A stretch of DNA of 47,701 nt from Actinomyces urogenitalis DSM 15434 (lineage in GTDB: Bacteria > Actinomycetota > Actinomycetes > Actinomycetales > Actinomycetaceae): contig NZ_DS999576.1 in the NCBI RefSeq assembly GCF_000159035.1, positions 303,027 to 350,727 on the forward strand. The letters are read 5' to 3'. The translations under genes were made by a program, and so were the position numbers. Positions 33,309 to 41,503 of this stretch are shown piece by piece; position 1 is the stretch's first letter; every line of letters starts with the position of its first letter. Under the pieces are notes generated by a model, which was given only the letters and a program-made list of their open reading frames with translations, did not search any database and was not told the origin of the DNA.

Positions 33309-34538
33309 ATGTCGATCCGTCGCGTCGCCCTGCTCACTGCGGGCGGTTTCGCCCCCTGCCTGTCCGCCGCTGTCGGCGACCTTATCGAGCGCTACACCGA
33401 GGTCGCTCCTGAGGTCGAGATCATCGCCTACCAGTACGGCTACCACGGTCTGCTCACTGGCAACTACATCGTCATCGACGAGGAGGGCCGCAAGAACGCC
33501 GGCATCCTGCGTGAGTTCGGCGGCTCGCCGATCGGCAACTCGCGTGTCAAGCTCACCAACGCCAAGAACCTGGTGGAGCGCGGCCTGGTGGTCGAGGGTG
33601 TCAACCCCCTGGAGTTCGCTGCCGAGCAGCTGCGCAAGGACGGCGTGGACGTCCTGCACACCATCGGTGGAGACGACACCAACACCACGGCCGCTGACCT
33701 GGCGGCCTACCTCCACGAGCACGACTACGAGCTCACCGTCGTCGGCCTGCCCAAGACCATCGACAACGACATCATCCCGATCCGTCAGTCGCTGGGCGCC
33801 TGGTCCGCGGCCGAGGAGGGTGCTGGCTTCGCCTTCAACGTCATCGGTGAGCACCGTTCCAACCCCCGCATGCTCATCATCCACGAGTGCATGGGCCGTA
33901 ACTGCGGCTACCTCACGGCTGAGACCGCCAAGCGCTACCACGAGCTGCTGGACACCAAGAAGTGGGCTCCCTCGCTGGGCCTGACCCGTGAGCGCTGGGA
34001 CGTCCACGCCGTCTTCCTGCCCGAGATGAAGCTGGACTTCGCTGCTGAGGCCGAGCGTCTCAAGGCCATCATGGACGAGCAGGGCAACGTCAACATCTTC
34101 CTGTCCGAGGGCGCCGGCGTGCCCGAGATCATCGCGGAGATGGAGGCCCGCGGCGAGGAGGTCCAGCGCGACCCCTTCGGCCACGTCAAGCTCGACACCA
34201 TCAACCCCGGCCAGTGGTTCGCCAAGCGCTTCGCCAGCCTCATCGGTGCCGAGAAGGTCATGGTGCAGAAGTCTGGCTACTACTCGCGTGCCACCAATGC
34301 CAACGCCGAGGACCTGGACCTCATCAAGTCCATGTGCGACCTGGCTGTGGAGTGCGCCCTGCGGGGCGAGTCCGGCGTCATCGGCCAGGACGAGGAGAAC
34401 GGTGACCGGCTCAGCGCGATCGCCTTCCCACGGATCGCCGGAGCCAAGCCCTTCGACATCACCCAGAGCTGGTTCACCGAGCTCATGGCTGAGCTGGGCC
34501 AGAAGGTCGATCCTGCCGAGACCGCTCCCGAGCACTGA
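33309..34538 (+). CDS. pfp: Pyrophosphate-dependent 6-phosphofructokinase
   Basis: A 409-residue phosphofructokinase. The phosphoryl-donor motif is IGGDDTNTTA: Asp in place of the second Gly of the ATP enzyme's GGDGS, which blocks ATP and marks PPi use. The active-site loop is GLPKTIDNDIIP with the Lys typical of PPi enzymes, and MGRNCGYL is the fructose-6-phosphate loop. The reaction is reversible, so it can serve glycolysis and gluconeogenesis. Actinomyces species are known to use PPi-dependent phosphofructokinase. GAAAGG precedes ATG 33309. Confidence 0.9.
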   Translation: MSIRRVALLTAGGFAPCLSAAVGDLIERYTEVAPEVEIIAYQYGYHGLLTGNYIVIDEEGRKNAGILREFGGSPIGNSRVKLTNAKNLVERGLVVEGVNPLEFAAEQLRKDGVDVLHTIGGDDTNTTAADLAAYLHEHDYELTVVGLPKTIDNDIIPIRQSLGAWSAAEEGAGFAFNVIGEHRSNPRMLIIHECMGRNCGYLTAETAKRYHELLDTKKWAPSLGLTRERWDVHAVFLPEMKLDFAAEAERLKAIMDEQGNVNIFLSEGAGVPEIIAEMEARGEEVQRDPFGHVKLDTINPGQWFAKRFASLIGAEKVMVQKSGYYSRATNANAEDLDLIKSMCDLAVECALRGESGVIGQDEENGDRLSAIAFPRIAGAKPFDITQSWFTELMAELGQKVDPAETAPEH

Positions 34539-34560
34539 GACTGACCGCTCTGGCGCGTCC

Positions 34561-34600
34561 AGGCCCCTGCGTCCCGCTAGATGGCGGGAGGCGGGGGCCT
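34561..34600 (+). terminator. Terminator hairpin after the phosphofructokinase gene
   Basis: Arms 34561-34577 and 34584-34600 pair at 15 of 17 positions around a 6-base loop, 22 bases after the stop. It ends 15 bases before the aroG -10, insulating the two genes. Confidence 0.8.
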
Positions 34601-34615
34601 GGCCTGTGGGGCACG

Positions 34616-34621
34616 TATGAT
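34616..34621 (+). promoter_or_regulatory. -10 element of leaderless aroG
   Basis: TATGAT, 7 bases, then GTG 34629. No Shine-Dalgarno sequence. This decides for GTG 34629 over the ATG codons at 34618, 34621 and 34632. Confidence 0.7.
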
Positions 34622-34628
34622 GCCGCTC

Positions 34629-35972
34629 GTGATGAATGAGCTCGACGTACCCCGGACCGCTGCCAGCTGGCGAGAGCACCCCGCCGCCCAGCAGCCGCCC
34701 TATCCGGACGCCGAGGCGCTGGCTGCCGCTGCTGCTGACCTGCGTAGCCGGCCGCCGCTCGTCTTCGCCGGTGAGGTGGACTCACTGCGCGAGAAGATGG
34801 CCGCTGCCAGCCGCGGTCACGCCTTCGTGCTCATGGGCGGTGACTGCGCCGAGTCCTTCCATGACAACACCGCTAACAACATCCGTCTCAAGCTGCAGAC
34901 CATCCTCCAGATGGCGGCGGTGCTGACCTACGGTGCCTCGACCCCCGTTATCAAGATCGGCCGGATGGCGGGCCAGTACGCCAAGCCGCGCAGCGCGGAC
35001 ACGGAGACTCGCGACGGGGTGACCCTGCCCTCCTACCGCGGCGACTGCGTCAACGACCACGCCTTCACGTCCGCCGCCCGCGTCCCGGACCCCCAGCGCA
35101 TGGTCGAGGCCTACCTGCGTGCCGGCACCACCCTGAACCTCATCCGTGCCTTCACGATGGGTGGCTACGCCGACCTGCGCGAGGTCCACTCCTGGAACCG
35201 AGGCTTCACGGACAACCCGGCCTACAAGCGCTTTGAGTCCTTCGCCGAGGAGATCGACCGCGCCATGCGCTTCATGGAGGCTGCGGGCGTGGACTTTGAC
35301 GCCCTGCGCCAGGTCGACTTCTACGCCGCGCACGAGGCGCTGCTGCTGGAGTACGAGGACGCCATGATCCGCGAGGACTCGCGCTCGGGCCGCCTGTACG
35401 ACACCTCGGCGCACCTGCTGTGGGTCGGTGAGCGGACCCGCGGGCCGCGTGACGCCCACGTGGCGCTCCTGGAGGGCGTGCACAACCCCGTCGGTGTCAA
35501 GGTCGGCCCGACCACCACGCCGCAGGACCTCATTGACCTCATCGACCACCTCAACCCGCAGGGTGATCCTGGGCGCCTGACCTTCATCACGCGGATGGGC
35601 GCGGCTCGCATCCGCGAGGTCCTACCGGCGCTGGTCGAGGCGGTGCGCGAGGACGGGCGGCCGGTGACCTGGGTGACCGACCCGATGCACGGCAACACGA
35701 TCACCTCGGACAACGGGTACAAGACCCGTCGTTTCGACACGATCATGGACGAGCTGCGAGGCTTCTTCGAGGTCCACCGTGAGCTGGGGACGGTACCGGG
35801 TGGTATCCACGTCGAGCTCACCGGTGACGACGTCACCGAGGTCCTGGGCGGCGGGGAGCACATTGACGAGTGTCGCCTGGCTGAGCGCTACGAGACCCTC
35901 GTCGACCCGCGCCTGAACCACCAGCAGTCTCTGGAGATGGCCTTCGAGGTCGCGGAGATGCTGCGGCAGTAG
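34629..35972 (+). CDS. aroG: 3-deoxy-7-phosphoheptulonate synthase, class II
   Basis: A 447-residue plant-type (class II) DAHP synthase, the first enzyme of the shikimate pathway, joining phosphoenolpyruvate and erythrose-4-phosphate. Diagnostic blocks are FVLMGGDCAESFHDN, VIKIGRMAGQYAKPRS, SYRGDCVNDHAF, VGVKVGPTTTP, ITRMGA and VTDPMHGNT, with Cys, His, Glu and Asp metal ligands in their usual places. The position next to pknL matches mycobacteria (Rv2178c/Rv2176). It ends tail-to-tail with pknL. Confidence 0.95.
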   Translation: MMNELDVPRTAASWREHPAAQQPPYPDAEALAAAAADLRSRPPLVFAGEVDSLREKMAAASRGHAFVLMGGDCAESFHDNTANNIRLKLQTILQMAAVLTYGASTPVIKIGRMAGQYAKPRSADTETRDGVTLPSYRGDCVNDHAFTSAARVPDPQRMVEAYLRAGTTLNLIRAFTMGGYADLREVHSWNRGFTDNPAYKRFESFAEEIDRAMRFMEAAGVDFDALRQVDFYAAHEALLLEYEDAMIREDSRSGRLYDTSAHLLWVGERTRGPRDAHVALLEGVHNPVGVKVGPTTTPQDLIDLIDHLNPQGDPGRLTFITRMGAARIREVLPALVEAVREDGRPVTWVTDPMHGNTITSDNGYKTRRFDTIMDELRGFFEVHRELGTVPGGIHVELTGDDVTEVLGGGEHIDECRLAERYETLVDPRLNHQQSLEMAFEVAEMLRQ

Positions 35973-35979
35973 GCCGGGT

Positions 35980-36003
35980 GACCACGTGGTCGGGTCAGAC
36001 CAC
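35980..36003. terminator. Weak terminator-like inverted repeats between aroG and pknL
   Basis: GACCACGTGGTC at 35980-35991 is a perfect 12-bp palindrome. Its right half also pairs with GACCAC at 35998-36003. GGTCAGACCAC occurs twice (35993-36003 and 36007-36017), the second copy at the pknL stop. The stems are short, so termination is only likely. Confidence 0.4.
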
Positions 36004-36008
36004 TGCGG

Positions 36009-37913
36009 TCAGACCACGTAGAGCGTGACCGTGGATCCCTTGCGCACGCTCGTGCCCGCGGCCGGGTCGGTGGAGCGTGCGGTACCGAAGAACCCGCCCA
36101 GGATCCGGTTGACGCTGACCACGAGGCCCGCGGCCTCAAGAGCAGCCTTGGCATCAGCCTCGCTCTTGGACACGACCTCAGGAACCGTGACCATCTCAGG
36201 TCCCTTGGAGACGACGACGCTGACGGAGTCCCCGTAGAAGTACCCCTCGGCCTCAGCGGCAGGGTCGGAGGAGATGATCAGACCCGCTGCGACGTCGTCA
36301 GAGAAAGCCTCCGTGGAACCCGACAGCGTCAGGCCCGCCTCCTGGATGGCGGCGGTCGCCTCCTCAAGGCTCTTGCCAGTCACGTCCGGCACCGTGGCGG
36401 GGCGACGTCCCTTGGACACGACCATGGCCACGGCCGAGGAGTGGTTGACCATCTCGCCCGAGGCCGGGCTGGAGGAGATGATGGCGCCGGCGGCGACGTC
36501 GTCGGAGAAGTCCTCCGTGACGGCTCCGACGCTGAGCCCGGCCTCCTCGACGGCCTTCTCGGCCTCCGCCTGGGGCTTGCCGACGACGTCAGGAACCTTC
36601 TTCTGCTCCACCCCACGCGAGATGACGGCAGTGATCGCCGTCCCGACGCGCACGGAGCTGCCGGGGGCGGGGGTGGCGGAGATGACGCTTCCGGCCGGGA
36701 CGGTGTCGGAGTAGTCGCGGCCGGGTGAGCCCCACTCCAGCTCGGCGCCCACGAGGGTGTCACGGGCCTGCTCCTCGCTGAGCCCGGCGATGTCAGGGAC
36801 GGTGACTCGCCGGCCCGGACCGATACCGAAGTACCAGGCACCTGTGACGCCACCGGCCAGCAGGACGAGGACGCCAGCCCCCAGCACGGCGCGGCGGCGC
36901 GTGCGGCGGGCACCGGCGACCGGGGCGGTCTCCTGGGACTGGGTCACGGCAGCCTCACGCGCGAGCGCACGGGTGGCGTCGCCGCCGATGGAACCGATGG
37001 GCAGGGAGACGGTGCGGGTTCCTGCGTCGCTGTGGTCGGTGCCGTCCTCGCCGCGGCGCACCGCTAACTCCTCCTCGGACAGGGAGTCCAGGACCTCTCG
37101 CACTGCTGCTAGAGCGGCGTCGGCGTCGGCCAGGCGTGAGGAGCTCTCCCGCCGGGTCATCGCGGCGGCGAGCTCGTCGACGCCTGGTGCCAGGCCAGGA
37201 ACGAGGAGCGAGGGGGCCGGCACGTCCTCGTGGACCGTGCGGTAGGCCACCTGGATGGGGGAGTCGGCAGTGAAGGGCTGCACCCCGGTGAGCAGCTCAT
37301 AGAGGATGACGCCGACGGAGAAGACGTCAGCGCGCGGTGTGGCCACTCCCTTGGTGATGAGCTCGGGAGCCAGGTAGGCCACCGTGCCCAGGATGTTGCC
37401 GGTGGTGGTCTGGGTCGCCTCGGTGATGGCGCGGGCCAGACCGAAGTCGGCGACCTTGGCCACCGATCCGTCGGCGGGAAGCAGTACGTTCTCGGGCTTG
37501 ACATCGCGGTGGATGAGGCCAGCGCGGTGGGCGGCCCCTAAGGGATGCAGGACCTGGGCCGTCAGCTCCAGGGCCTCCTTGACGCTGACGGGGCCCGAGG
37601 CGAGCAGGACGCGCAGGTTCGATCCCTCGACCAGCTCCATGACCAGGTAGGCCAGGCCGTCGACGGTGCCCTGGTCGTAGACGGCGACGACGCCGGGGTT
37701 GGACAGGCGTGCGGCAGCCCGTGCCTCGCGGCGGAAACGAGCCACGAAGTCAGGGGAGTCGGCCAGGTGGGCGTGCATCACCTTCAGCGCGACGCGCCGG
37801 TCCAGACGCCGGTCACGGGCGAGGTAGACGGTGGCCATCCCTCCACGCGCAACACGGTCGACGATCTCGTAGCGAGAGTCGACCAAGCGACCGATGAAGG
37901 GATCTGTGACCAC
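36009..37913 (-). CDS. pknL: PASTA-domain serine/threonine protein kinase
   Basis: A 634-residue membrane kinase. The kinase domain (15-275) has the G-loop VARGGMATVYLA, Lys44, IHRDVKPEN with catalytic Asp137, DFG at 156-158 and LAPE. A membrane helix at about 342-364 is followed by four extracellular PASTA repeats (368-436, 437-503, 504-571, 572-634), which bind peptidoglycan or lipid II fragments. It likely tunes cell-wall synthesis and division. The aroG and idsA neighbours point to the PknL group; PASTA repeats are present here although mycobacterial PknL lacks them. GTG 37913 follows TAGACT by 6 bases. Confidence 0.93.
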   Translation of the reverse strand: MVTDPFIGRLVDSRYEIVDRVARGGMATVYLARDRRLDRRVALKVMHAHLADSPDFVARFRREARAAARLSNPGVVAVYDQGTVDGLAYLVMELVEGSNLRVLLASGPVSVKEALELTAQVLHPLGAAHRAGLIHRDVKPENVLLPADGSVAKVADFGLARAITEATQTTTGNILGTVAYLAPELITKGVATPRADVFSVGVILYELLTGVQPFTADSPIQVAYRTVHEDVPAPSLLVPGLAPGVDELAAAMTRRESSSRLADADAALAAVREVLDSLSEEELAVRRGEDGTDHSDAGTRTVSLPIGSIGGDATRALAREAAVTQSQETAPVAGARRTRRRAVLGAGVLVLLAGGVTGAWYFGIGPGRRVTVPDIAGLSEEQARDTLVGAELEWGSPGRDYSDTVPAGSVISATPAPGSSVRVGTAITAVISRGVEQKKVPDVVGKPQAEAEKAVEEAGLSVGAVTEDFSDDVAAGAIISSSPASGEMVNHSSAVAMVVSKGRRPATVPDVTGKSLEEATAAIQEAGLTLSGSTEAFSDDVAAGLIISSDPAAEAEGYFYGDSVSVVVSKGPEMVTVPEVVSKSEADAKAALEAAGLVVSVNRILGGFFGTARSTDPAAGTSVRKGSTVTLYVV

Positions 37914-37919
37914 GCCGCG

Positions 37920-37925
37920 AGTCTA
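37920..37925 (-). promoter_or_regulatory. -10 element of leaderless pknL
   Basis: Minus-strand TAGACT (37925-37920), 6 bases, then GTG 37913. No Shine-Dalgarno sequence. Confidence 0.65.
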
Positions 37926-38004
37926 CGATGACTGGGCGCGATCGGCTTGAAGCGACGCGGAGCGTGGGACGCGGCAGTGGAAGGCGATCGCGGCGCGGGT
38001 CCCG

Positions 38005-38067
38005 AGGCCTGGCGCGTGCCCAGGGCCTGGCGTGGTCCCTCAGGCCTGGCGCGTGCCCAGGGCCTGG
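38005..38067. repeat. 26-bp direct repeat across the idsA stop codon
   Basis: Two identical 26-bp copies, 38005-38030 and 38042-38067, with 11 bases between (period 37). Each begins AGGCCTGGCGCGTGCCCAGG. The right copy contains the last codons and stop of idsA; the left copy is non-coding. It looks like a local tandem duplication. Confidence 0.9.
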
Positions 38068-39191
38068 GCTACCTGAATGAGGGCCTCGCGGCTGGGCTCA
38101 GGCAGCTCGGCGTCGGGGACGCGGTCCAGAGCGGCGTGGGCAGCCTCCAGGTGCGCCGTGATCTCCTCCTCATGCGCCTGGACTGCTCCGCACTGGCGCA
38201 TGAGAGAGCAGGCCTGGGCAATGTCCTGGCTGGAGGCCTCGCGGTTGGCCAGGACGGAGCGCAGCAGCTCACGGCCCTCTTGGCCAGCACGCTGCCAGGT
38301 CAGTGCGAGCAGGACGGTGCGCTTGCCCTCGCGCAGGTCATCGCCCACCGGCTTGCCGGTGACCTGCGGGTCGCCGAGGACTCCGAGGAGGTCATCGCGC
38401 AGCTGGAAGGCGATCCCGACCTCCTCGCCGAACTGCGCCAGTCGGGCGGCCAGGGCACAGTCAGGGTCGACTCCCGCTAGCAGGGCCCCGATGAGCAGGG
38501 GGTACATGACGGAGTACCTGGCTGACTTGCGGCGCACGACCCCCAGGGCATTGCGGTGCATGGTCTGGCCAGCCTCGACGGGGTTCTCCTCGGGCCCCGG
38601 CAGCGGCACGACCTCGCTGCGCAGGTCCAGGTACTGGCCGACGGCGACCTCGCTGGTCATGCGGTCAAAGGCCTGGCGTGCAGCCGTGGCGGCAGCAGGG
38701 CTCACACCCACCTCAGTTACCGCGTGGCCCATCTCCTCCCCACAGGCCGACAGCAGCAGGTCCCCGAGCAGGATGGCGCCGGAGGTACCAAAGGTCAGTG
38801 GCTCGGTGAGCCAGCCGTGGTCACGGTGCACCTGCGCCAGACGGCGGTGGGCGGCCGGTTCACCGCGACGGGTCAGGGCGGCGTCGATGACGTCGTCGTG
38901 CACCAGGGCGCTGGCCTGGTAAAGCTCCAGCGCCGCCCCGGCGGAAGCGACCAAAGGACTAGACAGCAGGGCGGTGCGCGCCGGGCCGTGGCTGTCCAGG
39001 GCGATCCCGAGCCCGGCCAGGAGGGCGCGCATTCGCTTGCCTCCCTTGAGGAGGACCTCGGCAGCATCGAGCAGCTCGGTGGCTGCCTCGCCCAGGTCCT
39101 CATAACGTGCCCGGCGCTCTTGAAGGACCTGGGCGAGGCGGGCGTCGACGCCCGCGCGGACCAGGCGGGCCGTGTCAGACAGATCGCTCAT
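38040..39191 (-). CDS. idsA: Polyprenyl synthetase (trans-isoprenyl diphosphate synthase)
   Basis: A 383-residue trans-prenyltransferase making a C15-C25 or longer diphosphate precursor for isoprenoids. The first Asp-rich motif is LVHDDVIDAALTRRG, after GGKRMRALLAG; the second is FQLRDDLLGVLGD, and GKPVGDDLREGKRTVLLALT lies between the metal-binding end and the C-terminal helices. Product length is not readable. ATG 39191 is 8 bases after TAGCGT; a longer frame upstream is less likely. It is divergent from sigA. Confidence 0.9.
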   Translation of the reverse strand: MSDLSDTARLVRAGVDARLAQVLQERRARYEDLGEAATELLDAAEVLLKGGKRMRALLAGLGIALDSHGPARTALLSSPLVASAGAALELYQASALVHDDVIDAALTRRGEPAAHRRLAQVHRDHGWLTEPLTFGTSGAILLGDLLLSACGEEMGHAVTEVGVSPAAATAARQAFDRMTSEVAVGQYLDLRSEVVPLPGPEENPVEAGQTMHRNALGVVRRKSARYSVMYPLLIGALLAGVDPDCALAARLAQFGEEVGIAFQLRDDLLGVLGDPQVTGKPVGDDLREGKRTVLLALTWQRAGQEGRELLRSVLANREASSQDIAQACSLMRQCGAVQAHEEEITAHLEAAHAALDRVPDAELPEPSREALIQVAQALGTRQA

Positions 39192-39199
39192 GGGAATAA

Positions 39200-39209
39200 A
39201 CGCTACACT
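39200..39209. promoter_or_regulatory. Overlapping divergent -10 elements (idsA / sigA)
   Basis: ACGCTACACT holds TAGCGT on the minus strand (39205-39200, idsA) and TACACT on the plus strand (39204-39209, sigA). They share the TA at 39204-39205, the same geometry as at 32288-32297. The sigA leader would be about 83 bases and ends in AAAGGA. Confidence 0.55.
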
Positions 39210-39298
39210 TGAGCGGTTGCCTGCAGCGTCGGTAGGGAGCAGGCAGCTCACGAGCATCGGCTCCCGCCTGAGACGTCCGCCCACGTGAAAGGAAATCC

Positions 39299-40924
39299 GT
39301 GGCTACTTCCACAGCTACGCGTCACCGCGACCTTGGTGATGACGACCTCGACACCGCCGAGGACCACGAGGACTTCGACCTCGACGAGGACGAGGAGTTC
39401 GACGACGAGGCTGAGGACCCAGACGAGGACGATGAGGACGAGGACCTTGAGGAGGACTCCGAGACGGAGGCCGACGACGAGGACGAGTCTGAGTCGGAGC
39501 CGGCCCCGGAGCTGCGCGACTACTACCTGGACGTGACGCTGGAGGAGGACGGTGACGGTTCCAAGCGTCACCCCTTCAACAACCCGGCCTGTCTCAAGAG
39601 TGTGCGCCTGGCCCCCGGTGCGACGCTGTACGTGCGTTCGCGCACGACGGTCGAGGGCCTGGAGATCAGCGGCGACGGTACCTTGGACAACCCGATCACC
39701 CTGGCACCCTACGGCCACGGCCCGGTGCCTCGCTTCGTCGTGCCTGACGAGGAGGAGCCGGTTGTCGCCCGTGACTTCCTGACCCACAACGGCTACATCT
39801 TCCGAGGCTGGGTCATCAAGGGCATCAAGATGAGCCCCTCGATCGCTGCGCTGACCGGTGAGCTGGAGCGCATGCGCCGTGAGGAGGCCGAGAAGGCGGC
39901 GGCCAAGAAGTCAGGCAAGCGCAAGTCCTCCTCCAAGGAGAAGGATGGTTCCTACACCGTCTCGGACTCCGACGAGGGCGACGAGCCCGCGCAGAAGGTT
40001 GTCACCGCCGGTGCGACGGCTGACCCGGTCAAGGACTACCTCAAGCAGATCGGTAAGGTCGCCCTGCTCAACGCTGCTGAGGAGGTGGAGCTGGCCAAGC
40101 GCATCGAGGCCGGGATGTATGCCGAGTACCTGCTGGGTACCGAGGGCAATGAGCTGGACGCAAAGTACCGCCGTGAGCTCCACTGGATCTCTAACGACGG
40201 CCAGCGCGCCAAGAACCACCTGCTGGAGGCCAACCTCCGCCTCGTGGTCTCTCTGGCCAAGCGCTACACCGGTCGCGGCATGCTCTTCCTCGACCTCATC
40301 CAGGAAGGCAACCTGGGCCTGATCCGCGCGGTGGAGAAGTTCGACTACACCAAGGGCTTCAAGTTCTCCACCTACGCCACCTGGTGGATCCGCCAGGCCA
40401 TCACTCGCGCGATGGCGGACCAGGCTCGCACGATTCGTATCCCGGTCCACATGGTCGAGGTCATCAACAAGCTGGCTCGCGTCCAGCGTCAGATGCTCCA
40501 GGACCTGGGCCGCGAGCCCACCCCGGAGGAGCTGGCCGTTGAGCTGGACATGACGCCGGAGAAGGTGATCGAGGTCCAGAAGTACGGTCGTGAGCCGATC
40601 TCGCTGCACACCCCGCTCGGCGAGGACGGAGACAGCGAGTTCGGTGACCTCATCGAGGACTCGGAGGCCGTGGTGCCGGCTGACGCGGTGAGCTTCACGC
40701 TCCTGCAGGAGCAGCTGCACGCGGTTCTCGACACCCTGTCCGAGCGTGAGGCCGGCGTGGTGTCCATGCGTTTCGGGCTGACTGACGGCCAGCCCAAGAC
40801 CCTGGACGAGATCGGCAAGGTCTACGGCGTCACGCGTGAGCGTATCCGCCAGATCGAGTCCAAGACCATGTCGAAGCTGCGTCACCCCTCGCGCAGCCAG
40901 GTGCTGCGCGATTACCTGGACTGA
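39299..40924 (+). CDS. sigA: Primary sigma factor (sigma-70) with unusual N-terminal module
   Basis: A 541-residue housekeeping sigma factor. Region 1.2 starts at about 242 ([20 protein letters not shown]), region 2 covers 305-380 with [18 protein letters not shown] and [16 protein letters not shown], region 3 lies at 385-460 and region 4 ends with [20 protein letters not shown]. Residues 13-66 are a run of Asp/Glu. Residues 71-178 do not look like region 1.1: [33 protein letters not shown] and [13 protein letters not shown] resemble the start of secreted right-handed beta-helix proteins. A Lys/Ser-rich linker (190-235) follows. GTG 39299 has AAAGGA upstream. Confidence 0.95.
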   Translation: MATSTATRHRDLGDDDLDTAEDHEDFDLDEDEEFDDEAEDPDEDDEDEDLEEDSETEADDEDESESEPAPELRDYYLDVTLEEDGDGSKRHPFNNPACLKSVRLAPGATLYVRSRTTVEGLEISGDGTLDNPITLAPYGHGPVPRFVVPDEEEPVVARDFLTHNGYIFRGWVIKGIKMSPSIAALTGELERMRREEAEKAAAKKSGKRKSSSKEKDGSYTVSDSDEGDEPAQKVVTAGATADPVKDYLKQIGKVALLNAAEEVELAKRIEAGMYAEYLLGTEGNELDAKYRRELHWISNDGQRAKNHLLEANLRLVVSLAKRYTGRGMLFLDLIQEGNLGLIRAVEKFDYTKGFKFSTYATWWIRQAITRAMADQARTIRIPVHMVEVINKLARVQRQMLQDLGREPTPEELAVELDMTPEKVIEVQKYGREPISLHTPLGEDGDSEFGDLIEDSEAVVPADAVSFTLLQEQLHAVLDTLSEREAGVVSMRFGLTDGQPKTLDEIGKVYGVTRERIRQIESKTMSKLRHPSRSQVLRDYLD

Positions 40925-40964
40925 GGACTACCGGGACTGGCTGGGCCAGTGGCTCGGCCAGTGA

Positions 40965-41012
40965 GACGACGGCGGGGCCGTCACCCGATCGGGTGACGGC
41001 CCCGCCGTCGTC
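40965..41012. terminator. Perfect 48-bp palindrome, bidirectional terminator
   Basis: Each strand of 40965-41012 is its own reverse complement, giving up to 22 pairs around a GATC-type loop. It lies 40 bases after the sigA stop and 85 bases after the convergent DUF7455 stop. The remainder of the 173-base spacer shows only a short GGCCAGT repeat. Confidence 0.88.
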
Positions 41013-41097
41013 ATCATGACTGGGGACCGAGGGACCGTGCTGATCAGGACCGTGCTGGTCTGGCCGGCGTCGTGATCCCCGTGCAGCGGATTGCGAC

Positions 41098-41364
41098 TCA
41101 GAGGTCGGCAGCCAGCTGGCTTGTTTCGTCCTGGATGAACAGGGCCTGCTTCTCCAGCGCGCTCATGTGAGCGTGGCCGTGGTGACCGCAGAAGAGCAGC
41201 TCGCCGCTGGCCAGCACGACGCGGATGAAGGCCTGGGCCCCGCAGACGTCACAGCGGTCTGCAGTGGTCAGGGGACGCCGGCTCGTCGTCTCGGTCGCGG
41301 AGGCATCCTGGACCTCCGGGGCCTGAGGTGCCTGCGTCAGGCTTGGGGTGCTTGTCTGGCTCAT
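41098..41364 (-). CDS. DUF7455 domain protein (small zinc-ribbon-like)
   Basis: An 88-residue protein. After a flexible Thr/Gln/Pro-rich N-terminus the conserved part begins RRPLTTADRCDVCGAQAFIR and contains LLFCGHHGHAHMSALEKQA. The CxxC and CGHHGH groups could bind one zinc. Function is unknown; genes of this family sit beside the primary sigma factor gene in many actinobacteria, as here. ATG 41364 has AAGGA only two bases away, so initiation may be weak. In-frame extension upstream to 41403 is possible. Confidence 0.8.
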   Translation of the reverse strand: MSQTSTPSLTQAPQAPEVQDASATETTSRRPLTTADRCDVCGAQAFIRVVLASGELLFCGHHGHAHMSALEKQALFIQDETSQLAADL

Positions 41365-41491
41365 GTCCTTACAACACCACACTCGCCTTCTGCTCTGCCC
41401 CACGAGGCACCGCTTTCCGCCCCTGGCGCACGCGGTGCGCCTGAGGCGAACACCGCAGGCCGGGCTGTGAGACGGGCGGGGGCCAATCGGC

Positions 41492-41497
41492 TAGGTT
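41492..41497 (+). promoter_or_regulatory. -10 element of leaderless parE
   Basis: TAGGTT, 6 bases, then GTG 41504. No ribosome binding site. It supports this GTG as the first codon. Confidence 0.65.
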
Positions 41498-41503
41498 TCG
41501 GAC

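Noticed and set aside
38005-38067. CRISPR-like repeats
   Set aside because: Only two copies, an 11-base spacer and overlap with coding sequence; this is a tandem duplication, not an array.
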